Below, in pieces: positions 43,795 through 55,094 of a stretch of DNA of 64,000 bases (its first letter is position 1; each line of letters starts with the position of its first letter). Source of the DNA: Cunninghamia lanceolata (lineage: Eukaryota > Streptophyta > Pinopsida > Cupressales > Cupressaceae); assembly GCA_027924645.1 (NCBI GenBank), contig BSBN01000781.1, positions 1,674,001-1,738,000 of the forward strand, in the 5' to 3' direction. The translations under genes and the position numbers were made by a program. The notes under the pieces were generated by a model that was not told where the DNA came from, made no database searches, and saw nothing but the letters and a program-made list of their open reading frames with translations.

Positions 43795-45005
43795 TGTTGG
43801 GATAAGGTGCCATTAACCTTGTAAATCCTAATATTTTTTTTTTAAAAGATAATACACCTGGTAAACTTTTTAATGTGACCGGTGATGCTAGCGCGAGACG
43901 CCCTCTAGCTCCACACTAATGCTTTTGCCTGAAGAGATGAACTAGTGAGGCCACAACATGGGGGACCTCATCCCCAAGCAGGAATAACACTTCAAACCCG
44001 CGAGCTTGTTGGCCCAGTGAAGGCATAATGCCTTGCGAGCTTGTTGGTCCAGCGGGGGTTTGAACTCTAGTGGCCGCCACTACAACTGAGTGACTTAACC
44101 ACCAGACCACACCCTTAACGGTGATCCAATATTGTATTTATTTCATTTATTATTTGTAATTTGTAATTACCCATAAGGGACGTACAAGTTTCACCGGCAT
44201 TGATAAAAATTATTTACTGTCCACGGTAATTACGGAGTTACTGCATGATAAGTCCCAGAGTTACCGGCGGTAGTTATGGGATGTCATTTACTATGGTAAA
44301 TGGTAATTGGTCAAAGTGGGGTGTACATGTGGATGAATATTCTATTTTTAATATTATGACTCATGTCATAGATGTTGTAAGAGGGTGTAAGAGATTCTAT
44401 GACAACTGTAAGTTGTTATAAGAATCTATGACACTAATAATAGCATATGACACATCATAAGATGTTGTAAGTGGCTATTTTTGGCCCCAAGTCATTCAAG
44501 CTTGCATGGGAACATTTTTCCAAGTGTAGGATGCATGTATGACAGCATTTATGACCTTGTAAGAGCCTCTTCTTGGCTATGGACTCTCAAGGTTATATTG
44601 TTGACTCTTGACAAGTGTTATGGGCTTGTAAGAAGTCATTTAATGTCTTGAGGTTGTGTAAATTCTATAAAAATCATAGCATAGTAGATGATATGCATAT
44701 AATAGTTTACAGGTACCCAAGTTCTGCCGGAGTGAAGGTTGAAGGACAGAGGAAGTGAATGTATTTGTAATCTCCTTTTGTGAAGATAATACAACTTGGC
44801 CTCTTTTCTTGGTGGATTTTTTTACCCAAAAGGGTTTTCTCCATGTTAAACACTTGTGTTATGTGCTTCATTCTGCTTCTGGTATATTTATGTATTATGG
44901 GTTTATGTTTTGTTATAATCTCAATTAATAACACACAATTAAAGTTTGCTGAAATTTATCTCAAATTAGATTTCCATTGAAGTAGTGTTACTTTCATTTC
45001 CAACA
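43795..45005 (+). repeat. C3 3' LTR, interrupted by a SINE
   Basis: Pairs with 38751-39653. It runs TGTTGGGATAAGG to TTTCCAACA, followed by GTTAA. Bases 43836-44123 have no counterpart in the 5' LTR. Confidence 0.93.
43836..44123 (-). mobile_element. tRNA-derived SINE inserted in C3 3' LTR
   Basis: About 290 bases absent from the 5' LTR. On the minus strand it starts near TTAAGGGTGTGGTCTGG, carries a pol III A box TGGTCTGGTGG (44099-44109) and B box GAGTTCAAACC (44058-44068), and ends in an A run (T run at 43834-43843 on plus). Flanks TCCTAATATT and TCCAATATT are the probable target duplication of the LTR sequence. Inside, GCGAGCTTGTTGGYCCAG occurs twice about 60 bases apart. It lacks coding capacity and would depend on a LINE. 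Unrelated to the LTR elements around it. Confidence 0.82.
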
Positions 45006-45058
45006 GTTAAATCATGTCATTCTACTAGCTCTTGAAAGGTGTTCGACGAGTGGGATAA
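45006..45058 (+). other. C1 3'UTR resumed after C3, with polypurine tract
   Basis: GTTAA duplication copy, then about 40 bases of C1 3'UTR and the tract GAGTGGGATAA (45048-45058) in front of the C1 3' LTR. Confidence 0.8.
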
Positions 45059-45890
45059 TGTTGGGAATTAAGATGTCTCAACCTTTGCAAGTTCATAGCA
45101 TTTATTATTTAATTGTATATTTATTTTTTGCCTATTATTGTAATTTGTATGCAAATCTTATTTTGTCACTTTGTGGGAGTTGGCACAGTGATGTGTCATC
45201 CTACATGGAAGGTGACTAGATGTATATTTGTCATCATATGAAGAGATAGGCATACCACTTTGTGGTAGAAGACTTTTGCCATGTGTCAACATCTTTTGGG
45301 TGTTGTAAGAGGTTTATGACACATAAGAGTTATGACAGATTCCTATGACAGAATCTATGACATGTAAGAGATAGAAATATAAAATCCTATGACAAGTGTG
45401 ACAAGTGTCAAGAAGCATCTTTGCATGGAGAAGGTAGGCACCCAAGTTTGGCTATGACAGGTTGTAAGAGAATCTACTATTAATAGTCAGTTATGACAGA
45501 TTCTCTTATAGTTGTAAGAGCTATCATATATGATAGATTGTATGACATTGTAAGAGCATCTGTCCTACCTTAATTGGGAAAATTTCGGGGCACCCAAGTT
45601 GGGGAATTGTAAGGGATGAAAGAGAATCTCTTACAAGTGTCATATGCATGTTTTATGGCTTTGGAAATCGAGCCACATGGATTTGGATGAGATTCCTATG
45701 TTGACTTTCTCTAGAAGCTTCCTCCATTTGTAGTGCATTTGTGTATATATAGGTGCTTGAAATTGAAGTTGTATGGTTCACTTGTAGGTATCATTATGCT
45801 ACCAAAATTGCTCCAGATTTGAAATTGTGAGAACTCCTGGAAGAGCTTGCATTGCAAGTGTGTTGTAATCTCCTTCATATTTGATAATAT
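45059..45890 (+). repeat. C1 3' LTR, cut by E3
   Basis: Starts TGTTGGGAATTAAG after the polypurine tract. TATATATA at 45744-45751. Repeated TATGACA...GTAAGAG phrases resemble the C3 LTR. It is cut at 45890, with AATAT as the expected E3 duplication. Its end lies past E3/E4, outside the window. Confidence 0.8.
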
Positions 45891-48334
45891 TGTTGACCCA
45901 TTTTCCCCTGTCCAGAGCTAAACAGTTCACCTGATACTTTTCCTTGAAAATCCTTTGGAAAATGTTCCTATAAAGCTTAAAGTGCCAAATTTTCTAAAAA
46001 GCCTTGCCTGAAAAACCTTACCATTGGAAAGAGCTTGAAAAAGTAGGCAGGTTTGCTTTTTACATCACCCTAAAATTTGGCCAAATAAAGAAATTATTCA
46101 TGGTCAAAGTTTTGGTCAACATTCAGTTCAAATGTACATTTGGCGAGCTTGCAAATCTCTATTGGCCTTAGAAAATGATGAAAAAGGTGAGTTTTATACA
46201 TTTCTGAATGTATATCAGGCTTAGGAAGGTGCATGTAGAAGGAGGAATCTTTCACAGATTCCCGGGATATTCCCAGTTTATATATCTAGGTGCAAGGAGA
46301 AACATACAAGGAAAATTATACAAAGCAGGAGATACATTACAGGAATATTCCCTCAATGCATATCGGGTTTCAAATGTATATTATGTTGTATGTTTGCACA
46401 TGCAACGAAAATATACAAGGTTTGACATACAAGTACATCCGCTACAGTGGAATGTACATTCGGCCTTGTATGTTTCTTTGTATATTTCGCTTGTATGTTT
46501 TGCACATACAAGCAAAACATACAAAGAAACATACAAGGCCGAACGTACAAGAGGTGGGGCCTGTGCACATACAAAGGCGATATATAAAGGTTTACATACA
46601 AGCCGGACCCGATTGCATTTTTAACTTGTTTTATAAAGTCTTGGGGTCCGCCTTGTATATGGGCGATTGTATATTGCAATATACAAGTCAGAGATACAAG
46701 GGTTGTATGTAAGGCAGACTTGAATCAAAGATCAAATTTAGTATTTCAGGTCTCGGGTCCGCCTTGTATATGTATAAGTGTTTTGTATATTTAAACATGC
46801 AGGGAAATATACAAAGAAAGTGATACAAGCTGGATCCAACCCAGCAGTCAAAGCAGTTGATAAATTTTTGGGGTCCGTGGCTTGTATATTTGGTGCTTGT
46901 ATATTGTGATATACAAGCAAACAGACAAAGGAAGTATACAAGTCGGATTTCAACGTCTTTTCAGGCTATTTCATAAAATTTGAAGTCCGCGGCTTGCATG
47001 TACAATTGTGCTTGTATATTGTAATATGCAAAGGGCAGATACAGTTTTCAGCGATGCTCCTTAAACCAGCTTAGCAACGAATTAGGTGGTACCACGTGGT
47101 GGCAGACATACATGCAAGTTAACATACAAATGATGGGGCCCGCATATACAAACAGAAATTGTATGCATATACAATTTCAAAATTCAAAGGGCAAATTCAA
47201 GTCTGATATACAAGGCACCACGCATATACAAAGGAGTTGCAGAGAAGGTTTTGGATGCTGATTCAGGTGGCAAATTCAAGCGATATATACATAGATGCAA
47301 AGTGATATATACAGGCGGTTGACCAAAACTTTGACCACCTGTATCTCCTCTGTCCTGGCAAATTTTGACATGCTGTAAGAGACAAAGATGCATATTTTTG
47401 TCCCATCTTTCATTTGGCAAGATTTTTAGGAGTTTTTATCACTTTTCAATTTCAGATCTGGAGTCGCATGTTTTGAATGGTGGATGTTTCAGCAACTTTT
47501 TGGGGCAGGATGTAGATATTTTTTGCATTTATTTCTGTAGGTAATGGAAGCTTCTCGCATTGATGGTAAAAAATATTTCTCCACCGTCCTGTTTCAAATA
47601 TTTTAAGGTATGCATTGCTGAGGATCGATGATGCAGCAGCTTGCATTGAAGACTTAAAATATCTTTTATCTGCCCAATGCTAGATATTTGGAGCCATAAT
47701 TCTTGCAGCTGGACAGTCACTAAATGTAGATATTTTCTGAGACAGCTCTTACAATACATTTTTGTAACCGACCTAGGTTAGTTTGGAATGCTATATATAT
47801 GCATTCATATGATGTAAATAAGGTTGGAAAATTTTTAGCATTCAGGCTTTCTGTTTCCAAATAGAGCCTTCTATACTGTAACTGTGCCTTCCCACTGAAT
47901 ATACTCAAGTTATTTTGCCTCTTTGGACTGATTTCTAGTCTTGAGTAAATCTGCATATGGTTGTTTGTGAAAGTCTCTATTCCTCTCAATCATCTGGTTT
48001 CTCACCTTTGCTAGGATCAATTGAATCTATGTATGTTTTCTTGTTATATTTGGTTATGCTATGCATTTCCTCAGTATTGTGAGGGTTCTTTATTAAACTT
48101 GGTGAATCACCCTTTGTTTTCAAGCTTTTGTTTCATCCTTCACTTTAAAGCATTCCTTCTCTCTTTTCCTCTTAAGATTCAATAGTTTTAGGCGATAACC
48201 AGTTAAGGAAGCCGGCCTTCTCCAGAGGTCTGATCTCATTTCGCAAAGTCCCACACTTAGAGATCATTCCCATGTTACTCCAGATTGCTGAGGTTTCACA
48301 ACTGTATGCAAGGGTGCAAATCTGGGTGATAACA
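45891..48334 (+). repeat. E3 5' LTR, 2,444 bases
   Basis: TGTTGACCC to GGTGATAACA. The U3 has a dense array of ATACAAG and CTTGTAT motifs at 46290-47240. TATATATA at 47792-47799 is the likely TATA box. Open frames in the array (for example 46208-46712) are by-products of the repeat, not genes. Confidence 0.9.
46290..47240. repeat. ATACAAG/CTTGTAT inverted-motif array in E3 U3
   Basis: About 30 copies of ATACAA or TTGTAT in both directions. A larger unit is marked by GGTCCG or AGTCCG at 46645, 46756, 46872 and 46984 (spacing 111, 116, 112). It includes the perfect 20-base palindrome TTGTATATTGCAATATACAA (46667-46686) and a hairpin with 10-base arms at 46895-46918. Confidence 0.85.
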
Positions 48335-48338
48335 ACTT

Positions 48339-48356
48339 TGGCACGCCTAGTGGGAC
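48339..48356 (+). promoter_or_regulatory. E3 primer binding site
   Basis: TGGCACGCCTAGTGGGAC, four bases after the LTR; 16 of 18 bases match the E2 site. Confidence 0.8.
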
Positions 48357-48504
48357 TTGATTCAGAACATAATCAAGATAACAATCACTATTGCTGGTTT
48401 TGATGTGCAGCCAGTGATTACAGACCTTTAGAGGTTAAAGTTTGCATATCTGGTGACTCACACTGAGGAAGAACAAGCGGGCCAGTCCTGTTGATACATG
48501 TTTT

Positions 48505-51500
48505 ATGAGAAAGATTCAAACCAGGAGTTCAAGCTCATTTGAATATTTGCAGTTGCAGCTATCTTCACCTAGAAGGCAGAGTAGAGCTGTAGTAAGAACC
48601 TCAGCTTCTAAAAGGATACAGTCAACTCCTCCAAGTTTTAGGCTGGTTGCACCTGTAGTCCTTGCTACGGTCCAAACTATCCTACCTCTAGCCATCCCAA
48701 TGGCGAGAAATCAGCCATTCGTGGCTTTTGATGGGGGCAGCCCTTTAAATTTAACAATACATGATGTGATACCCATGGAAGCTTTGAAGAGTTTGCCCTA
48801 TTTCACAAGGGAAAATCAAACTACCCCTATTGAGCACATCAGAGACGTGGCTTCTCTATGTGGAGTGCATCACATCACCCAAGAAAACATAGCCATTAGG
48901 TTGTTGGCTGCTTCTTTCAAGGGAAAAGTATTACAAGGGTTTAGGAGCCTACCAGTGCAGACCATTACAACCTAGGATGATCTAGGTGATAAGTTAAATA
49001 AGCAATTTCATGATAAATCAGACAACTTGTCACTAGTTGAACAGATGACCACCATAAAGAGAGCTCCTCATGAGCAAATGATGGACTTTAACTTCAGATT
49101 CTAGAAGACATGGGACAAAATTCCTGCCATGGTAAGGCCTCCAGCTGAATATGCATTCTTGTATTTTTTTGAAAGCCCTGAACAGTGCTATTTCAGTAAT
49201 GATTCAATCATTAGGAGGTACTAGTTTGCCTACTGCATATGAAATGGCTATTAGGGCAGAGAATAATTTGATTCAGGTTGGAAAAATAGCACCTAGGCCA
49301 CCCATGCCCATCTTCCCCAAAATTCAAGCTTCCATGCCTTTACCAATTCCATATTTCGCCCCTTTACTTGTTACTGCAGCACTGCCAAGTACTGCCAACT
49401 CTGAAGCTGCTACTTCTAGCTCATCACAAGAATTAAAGGATATTAAAAATAGCCAACAGAAAATAGAAAATATTTTGCAAACTTTTGGCAATGAGCTAGT
49501 GAGCATTAAAAAATAGCAATCCTAGAGCAGGCAATCTTACCAGTCACAACCTCAAGGGCAAAATCAGTAGCCATATCAAGGCCAAAATCAACCTTATCAA
49601 GCTAATAGGCCTCCATATCAAAGTAACTACCAAGGTGCCAGACAGAATGTAGATCAAAGGCCTTTTCAGCCTTATAATCTAGCACCTATTAACGTAGTAA
49701 GGGACCTTGTCCCTACTCAGAACAATCTTGCAGCTGAATACGAATGGTGCTATCCATGTAATCAGCCACAGTCAAGCAGCCTGTTCAAATGGAGTCATAA
49801 ATCAGGCTTTAATGGTGCAAAATGTTGCAGTCCCACAGTTAAATACACCTAATGATGGAGCCGTGCAACAGCAAGAACAACCTCAAGGAGATTCTACTTT
49901 CATAAATTGGCAAGAAGGTGAATTCTGTGGCATAAACAGTGATAACACCTCAGTTGCAGCAAATACAAGAGCAAAGAAGAGGGGTTATGAGGTAGACCAA
50001 GCAGCAAATAAAGAGAAAGGACATGTTGTGCTTCTACATCACATATTCCCCATATTCTACAAAGAATTAACCCAGCAGCAGCAAGGGAGATGCCTCTTTT
50101 GCAAGCAGAGGTTGCTGCTACAAAATCAAATCAGAAGGTAAGTGCCATTCCACCCTTCAATATTATTGAAAATATGAAGAAGATGAATGTAACAATGTCC
50201 ATGTAGGATTCCCTAGCCATACCAGGCCAAAAGGACATATTGCAATCTACCTTATCTGATCTGAAAGTGTCCAAAGATACAACTATTGACCCAAATAGGG
50301 TTGTCCTTACCAATTCATCTGAGGATAACAGCAAACAGCCCAATACAAATGCTAAACCTCTCCCATTTTATGTATCTTTGATAATTGGTGACAAATTAGT
50401 ACATAATTGCATGGTGGACAGTGGAGCAAGCAGTTCTATGATGCCTAAACAAATTGCAGATCAATTAGGGCTCAAATACCAGTCTCTTGAGAAGGGTGTA
50501 CTCCAATTAGATGGCACATCTGTTAATACTGTGGGTGTAATAAAAGACCTAGGTCTCACTCTACATACCTTTCCCAATGTTTCCATTTCACAGGAGGTGT
50601 TCATCATAGATTTGCCTCCTTATTTTGCCATGTGCTTATCAAAAGAATTTATAGCCAAGATAGGAGGATATTTATCCTCAGACTGGTCCCACATGTTTTT
50701 CAGGACCAGATATGGCACCAAAGTAACTTTAAAATTTGAGTTACTTTCAAATCATCACATAGAGCCCTACACACCAAGTGTTGTTAATATTATTTCTAAT
50801 GACCCTGAATTAGTTGCTGCTCAAGAAATACAAGCTGAAAGCATACCAGAGGTACTCTTAAGGGAGTGGTCCTCGGAAAATGTTGTAGACAATCCTGAGG
50901 GACACATCCAAGAAACTGGTATGGGGGTCTATATATTTCATGAGTCTAAAATAGTGATTCCAAATCTTGTGAAAGGTTCAGAATAGCAAACAGAGCAGCA
51001 AGATGGGCTGTGGAAAATGTATTTTGATGGCTCTAGGAACAAGAATGGATCTGATGGTGGTGCAATACTGGTATCACCACAAGGTGAAAAATATTTTTCT
51101 TCTTTCCATTTTGCCTTTTCTTGTACAAACAACACTGCTGAATATGAAGGATTAATCCAAGGCTTGTAGTGGGCAAGAAAGAGGAAAATAGGATGTTTAC
51201 AAGTGTATGGGGACAATGAACTCATTGTCAATTAGGTGAGAGGATTGCACCTTACAAAAAATGATGTTCTAAAATGCTACAAACATAAGGTGTGGGACAT
51301 GATTGAAGAATTTGATGCTTTCAACCTGATCTCTATTCCAAGGAGCCAAAACTCTCATGCTGACAGGTTAGCTACAATTGGAGCTCAGTTTGATATCCCT
51401 AGTGATATTCAATGAGAAAAGGTGCAGCCTCATGTCAAAATAGTTGACAGGCCTTCTATCCCTGACAATAATATTCATTGGCAAGTTTTTGAAAGTGATG

Positions 51501-54492
51501 AACAAATCCTGCGTTTCTTGTTAGAAGAAGATGAATTTTCTATGATAAATCAGGATAAACTCAAACAACAGTATGGCAATGATCATTTTGTTCAGTTGAG
51601 AACAAACAAGTTGTCCAAGGGATTGGTAACCTTGGAATCTATTTTTAGTACAAATGATCAATTGAAGAAAAGCAAGATTAGCATGCAGGTTGAAGAAGAG
51701 CATTACGAGGAGCTAGAAATTTTCAAAGGTAAGCTTCTTAAAATTGGTAAAATCTACTCAGCTGAGGATAAAAGAGTTTTTATTGCTCTCTGTCAAGAAT
51801 TTGAGGATGTGTTTGCTTGGGATTATTCAAACCTGAAAGGGTTCGACCCTCAGATTGTCTAGCACACTATTGAATTAGAACCAGATACTAAACCTGTAAG
51901 GCAGAAGCAAAGGCCTCTAAATCCCAAGTTAGAGCCCCTCATGATTAAAGAACTGACTAAATTAATTGAAGGGAAAATCATTTTTCCAATCAAGCATACT
52001 TCTTGGGTCTCCAACCTTGTCCCCATGAGAAAAAAGAATGGAGAGATTAGGCTATGTGTCGACTTCAAAGACCTCAATAGAGCCTCCTTAAAAGACCACT
52101 ACCCATTGCCTTCAATGGAGCAAATTCTGCAGGTAGTCGCTGGCTCTGAAAGATTCTCCTTGCTTGATGGTTTTTCTGGTTATAATCAGGTGTTAGTCAA
52201 GGAGGGGGATCAGTTCAAGACTGCTTTCACCACCAAGTGGGGCACCATGGCCTACAAAAGGATGTCTTTTGGCCTCTCAAATGCTAGCTCTACTTTTCAG
52301 AGAGCCATGGATATGGCCTTTAAGGGTTTGATGTATAAATTAGTGCCGGTGTACCTAGATGACGTCACAGTTTTTTCTAAGAATGCAGCAGAGCATTTAT
52401 CCCATCTGAGGTTAGTATTTGAAAGATGCAAGGAATTCAGGATCTCTCTCAATCCTAGGAAGTGCATATTCACTGTGCATGAAGGCAAGCTTTTAGGGCA
52501 CATTGTATCGAAGGAAGGCATTACCATTGATCCTAAAAGGGTAAGGGCTATTATGGAGCTACCTTTACCCAGCCACAAAAGGGGACTACAAAGTTTTACT
52601 GGTAGAATTAATTTTCTGCGAAGATTCATCCCTGATATTGCGAATCTTTTGAAGCCTTTGACGTCCATGTTAAAGAAGAATACAGTTTCTAGTTGGACGA
52701 AAGAGGCTAAACTCAGCTTTGAATCCATAAAAGAAGCATTAGCAACTGCGTCGACTCTGGTAAACCCTGATTTCTCCAAAGATTTTATTTTATATGTTTA
52801 TGGCAGTCTGGATACCATCTCTATGATTTTGGTACAGCAGCAGAATGAGGGTTCTGAGCAACCAATCACTTTCTTCAGTCAAGGGCTAGAGGAGTATGAG
52901 CAGCGGTATAGCTTTATCAAAAAACATGTTCTTGCAGTGATAAGGAGCCTCAAGAAATTTCAGCATCTTGTTTCAAATAATAAGATACATCTGATGGCTA
53001 CTCATCCCAATGTGAAGGAGTTCCTATTGAGTAAAGATGTTAGTGAGAAAAGGGCTGGTTGGGTAACCAAAGTCATGGAATATGACGTGGAGATCAAGAT
53101 AACCAAGCTTGTCAGAGGCAGAGGACCAATGAGCAACTTGCTACCAGTTCAGAGAATGAAATAGCAAAAGAAGAAGAGGTGCTTCTGACTATTGAAGAAG
53201 AGCATGAGAATGATACAGCAGCAGTAGGCACCAGTTGGGTCAATGACATGATTAAATTTTTGCAAATCGGTGAATGTCTAGTAGGTCTAAACAAGACCAA
53301 AAGAAGATATTTCAGACTATAGTCTATCCCATACATTCTAATCAATGGCATCCTTTTCCAGAAAGATTTTAATGGTGTATTGCTAAGATGCATTGATTAT
53401 GATCAAACTGATAAAGTGCTTCATGAGTTTCATGATGGAACTACAGGGTGTCATTTTGCCCCAAGGACTACTGCTTGGAAAGTAATGAGAGCTGGCTATT
53501 ATTGGCCTAACTTATTTAAGGATGCCCATGCATGGGCCAGAAAATGTATAAAGTATGTCATTTTTGCAGGCAAAGAAAGGCTGCCAACTTTACCTCTGCA
53601 GCCAATTCAGGTAGAGCAGCCCTTTATGAGATGGGGCATTGATTTTATAGGTCCTATTAGCCCACCATCAAGTGTAGGCCATAGGTGGATTCTTACAGTT
53701 ACAGACTATTTCACAAGGTGGACTGAAGCAGTGGCTCTGAAGGAATCCAATGAGAATGTTGTTTTAAATTTTTATCATGATTTGGTTTCCAGATTTGGAG
53801 TGCCCGAGTCTATCATCTCAGAAAATGCTTTGGCCTTCGTAGGATTGAAAATAACTGACTAGGTTGTTAAGAATGGGATCTATCTGAGTACTTCATCAAA
53901 TTATTACCCACAAGGTAATGGTTTGGCTGAATCTACAAATAAAAATCTCATAAGGATTATAATAAGATCAATGGAAGATACCCAGACGACCTGGCACACT
54001 AACCTAAAATTTTCCCTAGGGGTAGATAGAATAACTCCTAAAAGGTCTATTGGGAACTCTCCATATCTGCTAGTGTATGGAAAAGAGGCAAGATTGCCTA
54101 TATCTATGGAGCTGCCAGCACTAGACATTATGAATCAGCCAGAAATGTTTGAAGTAGGAGATCCCATGGCTATCAGATATGCTCAACTAATGGAGCTTGA
54201 AGAGAGCAAAGATAAAGCCATGAAGACCATGGAGTATCATCAGCTTCAAACAAAAAGAAATTTTGATAGAAAGTTCAACCCCAAAAATTTTAGAATGGGT
54301 GATATGGTGCTCAAATAGGATGAATTGAAAAGTAGACCAGGAAAGCATTCCAAGTTCGATAGCATGTGGAGTGGCCCATTTCTCATTGTTGAATGCAAGG
54401 AGCACAATGCATTTCAATTATCAAGCATGAATGGACAAAATTTGCCTATCTCAGTCAATGGGATACACTTGAAGAGGTGTTTTGAGGTATGA
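48505..54492 (+). pseudogene. gag-pol: E3 gag-pol (gag, PR, aRNH, RT, RH, IN)
   Basis: ATG 48505. Gag runs to about 49510, broken by TAGs at 48974 and 49105 and a shift at a T run near 49168. Gln/Asn/Tyr-rich linker 49520-49690. Protease DSGASSSMM at 50417. Archaeal-type RNase H 51000-51400 (FDGSRNKNGSDGG, AEYEGL, GDNELI, HADRLA). RT 51940-52560 with YLDD at 52352-52363. Ty3-type RNase H reads YVYGSLDTISM, so its first Asp is lost. In the integrase the zinc finger lost one Cys (CIKY), the first Asp is present (WGIDFIG), the second is Glu (SEN at 53818), and GNGLAES is kept. Shift near 53165-53380, then one frame to TGA 54490-54492. Many stops are TAG. Confidence 0.9.
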
Positions 54493-54752
54493 GTGCTTTG
54501 GAAATCAGTAGATTAGGTCTCTATGCTTTCAATAAGTGTTGTTGCACCTTAGTTTAGATTTTTGTTTTCCCTAAGTGCTTCTGCACATGCTGCATTGTCA
54601 TTAAGAGAATGCAGGCCTCTCCCCTTTTTTGTGTTTTGGGGGTAGGTTTCAACTTTCCAGCATGTTTTTGACTTGACCCCATGCCCAATGGATACTTAAG
54701 GCCACTGGTCCCATTTCTTTAGAAGGCAAGCATCCCGTAGAAGTCACCAAAT
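54493..54752 (+). other. E3 3'UTR
   Basis: Untranslated. The only purine run is TTTTGGGGGTAGG (54632-54644), over 100 bases before the LTR start; no polypurine tract adjoins the LTR. Nothing else recognised. Confidence 0.6.
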
Positions 54753-55094
54753 TGTTGACCCATTTTCCCTTGTCTAGAGCCAAACAGTTCACCTGGTACT
54801 TTTCCTTGAAAATCCTTTGGAAAATGTTCCTATAAAGCTTAAAGTGCCAAATTTCCTAAAAAGCCTTGCCTAAAAAACCTTACCATTGGAAAGAGCTTGA
54901 AAAAATAGGTAGGTTTGCTTTTTACATCACCCTGAAATTCGGCCAAATAAAGAAATTATTCATGGTCAAAGTTTTGGTCAACATTCAGTTCAAATGTACA
55001 TTTGGTGGGCTTGCAAATCTCTATCAGCCTTAGAAAATGATGAAAAAGGTGAGTTTTATGCATTTCTGAATGTATATTGAGCTTAGGAAGGTGC
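54753..55094 (+). repeat. E3 3' LTR, first 342 bases
   Basis: Aligns with 45891-46232 with few changes. Identity stops at GGTGC (55090-55094), where E4 begins; in the 5' LTR the sequence continues ATGTAGAAGG. Confidence 0.9.

Larger units (their letters stand above)
38751..45005 (+). mobile_element. C3: Ty1/copia element with frame-intact but nonsense-riddled gag-pol
   Basis: LTRs at 38751-39653 and 43795-45005, with primer site, gag-pol, polypurine tract and a perfect 5-base duplication. LTRs differ at about 18 of the first 240 compared bases. Pol and LTR motifs are close to C1, so the two are related families. The 3' LTR is longer because of a SINE. Confidence 0.95.
28205..45890 (+). mobile_element. 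C1: old Ty1/copia element, 5'-truncated and split by C2, C3 and E3
   Basis: Its parts are pol 28205-30392, RT carboxy end and RNase H 37778-38750, polypurine tract 45048-45058, and 3' LTR 45059-45890, interrupted by C2, C3 and E3. The pieces fit each other in order and in reading phase across C2. The 5' LTR and gag are not in the window. It is the oldest recognised layer in the right half. Confidence 0.88.
45891..55094 (+). mobile_element. E3: decayed gypsy element with aRNH before RT, split by E4
   Basis: 5' LTR 45891-48334, primer site 48339-48356, gag-pol 48505-54492, and the first 342 bases of the 3' LTR (54753-55094) before E4. The two LTR starts align closely (TGTTGACCCATTTTCC). The remainder of the 3' LTR should follow E4 beyond the window. 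Confidence 0.92.

Noticed and set aside
46208..46712. Two overlapping frames of 138-140 residues in the E3 LTR as a gene
   Set aside because: Both are translations of the repeated ATACAAG motif in different frames and have no independent support.
52356..52366. TGACGTCA inside E3 RT as another bZIP site
   Set aside because: It falls in the codons of the YLDD motif region, where the protein sequence accounts for it.
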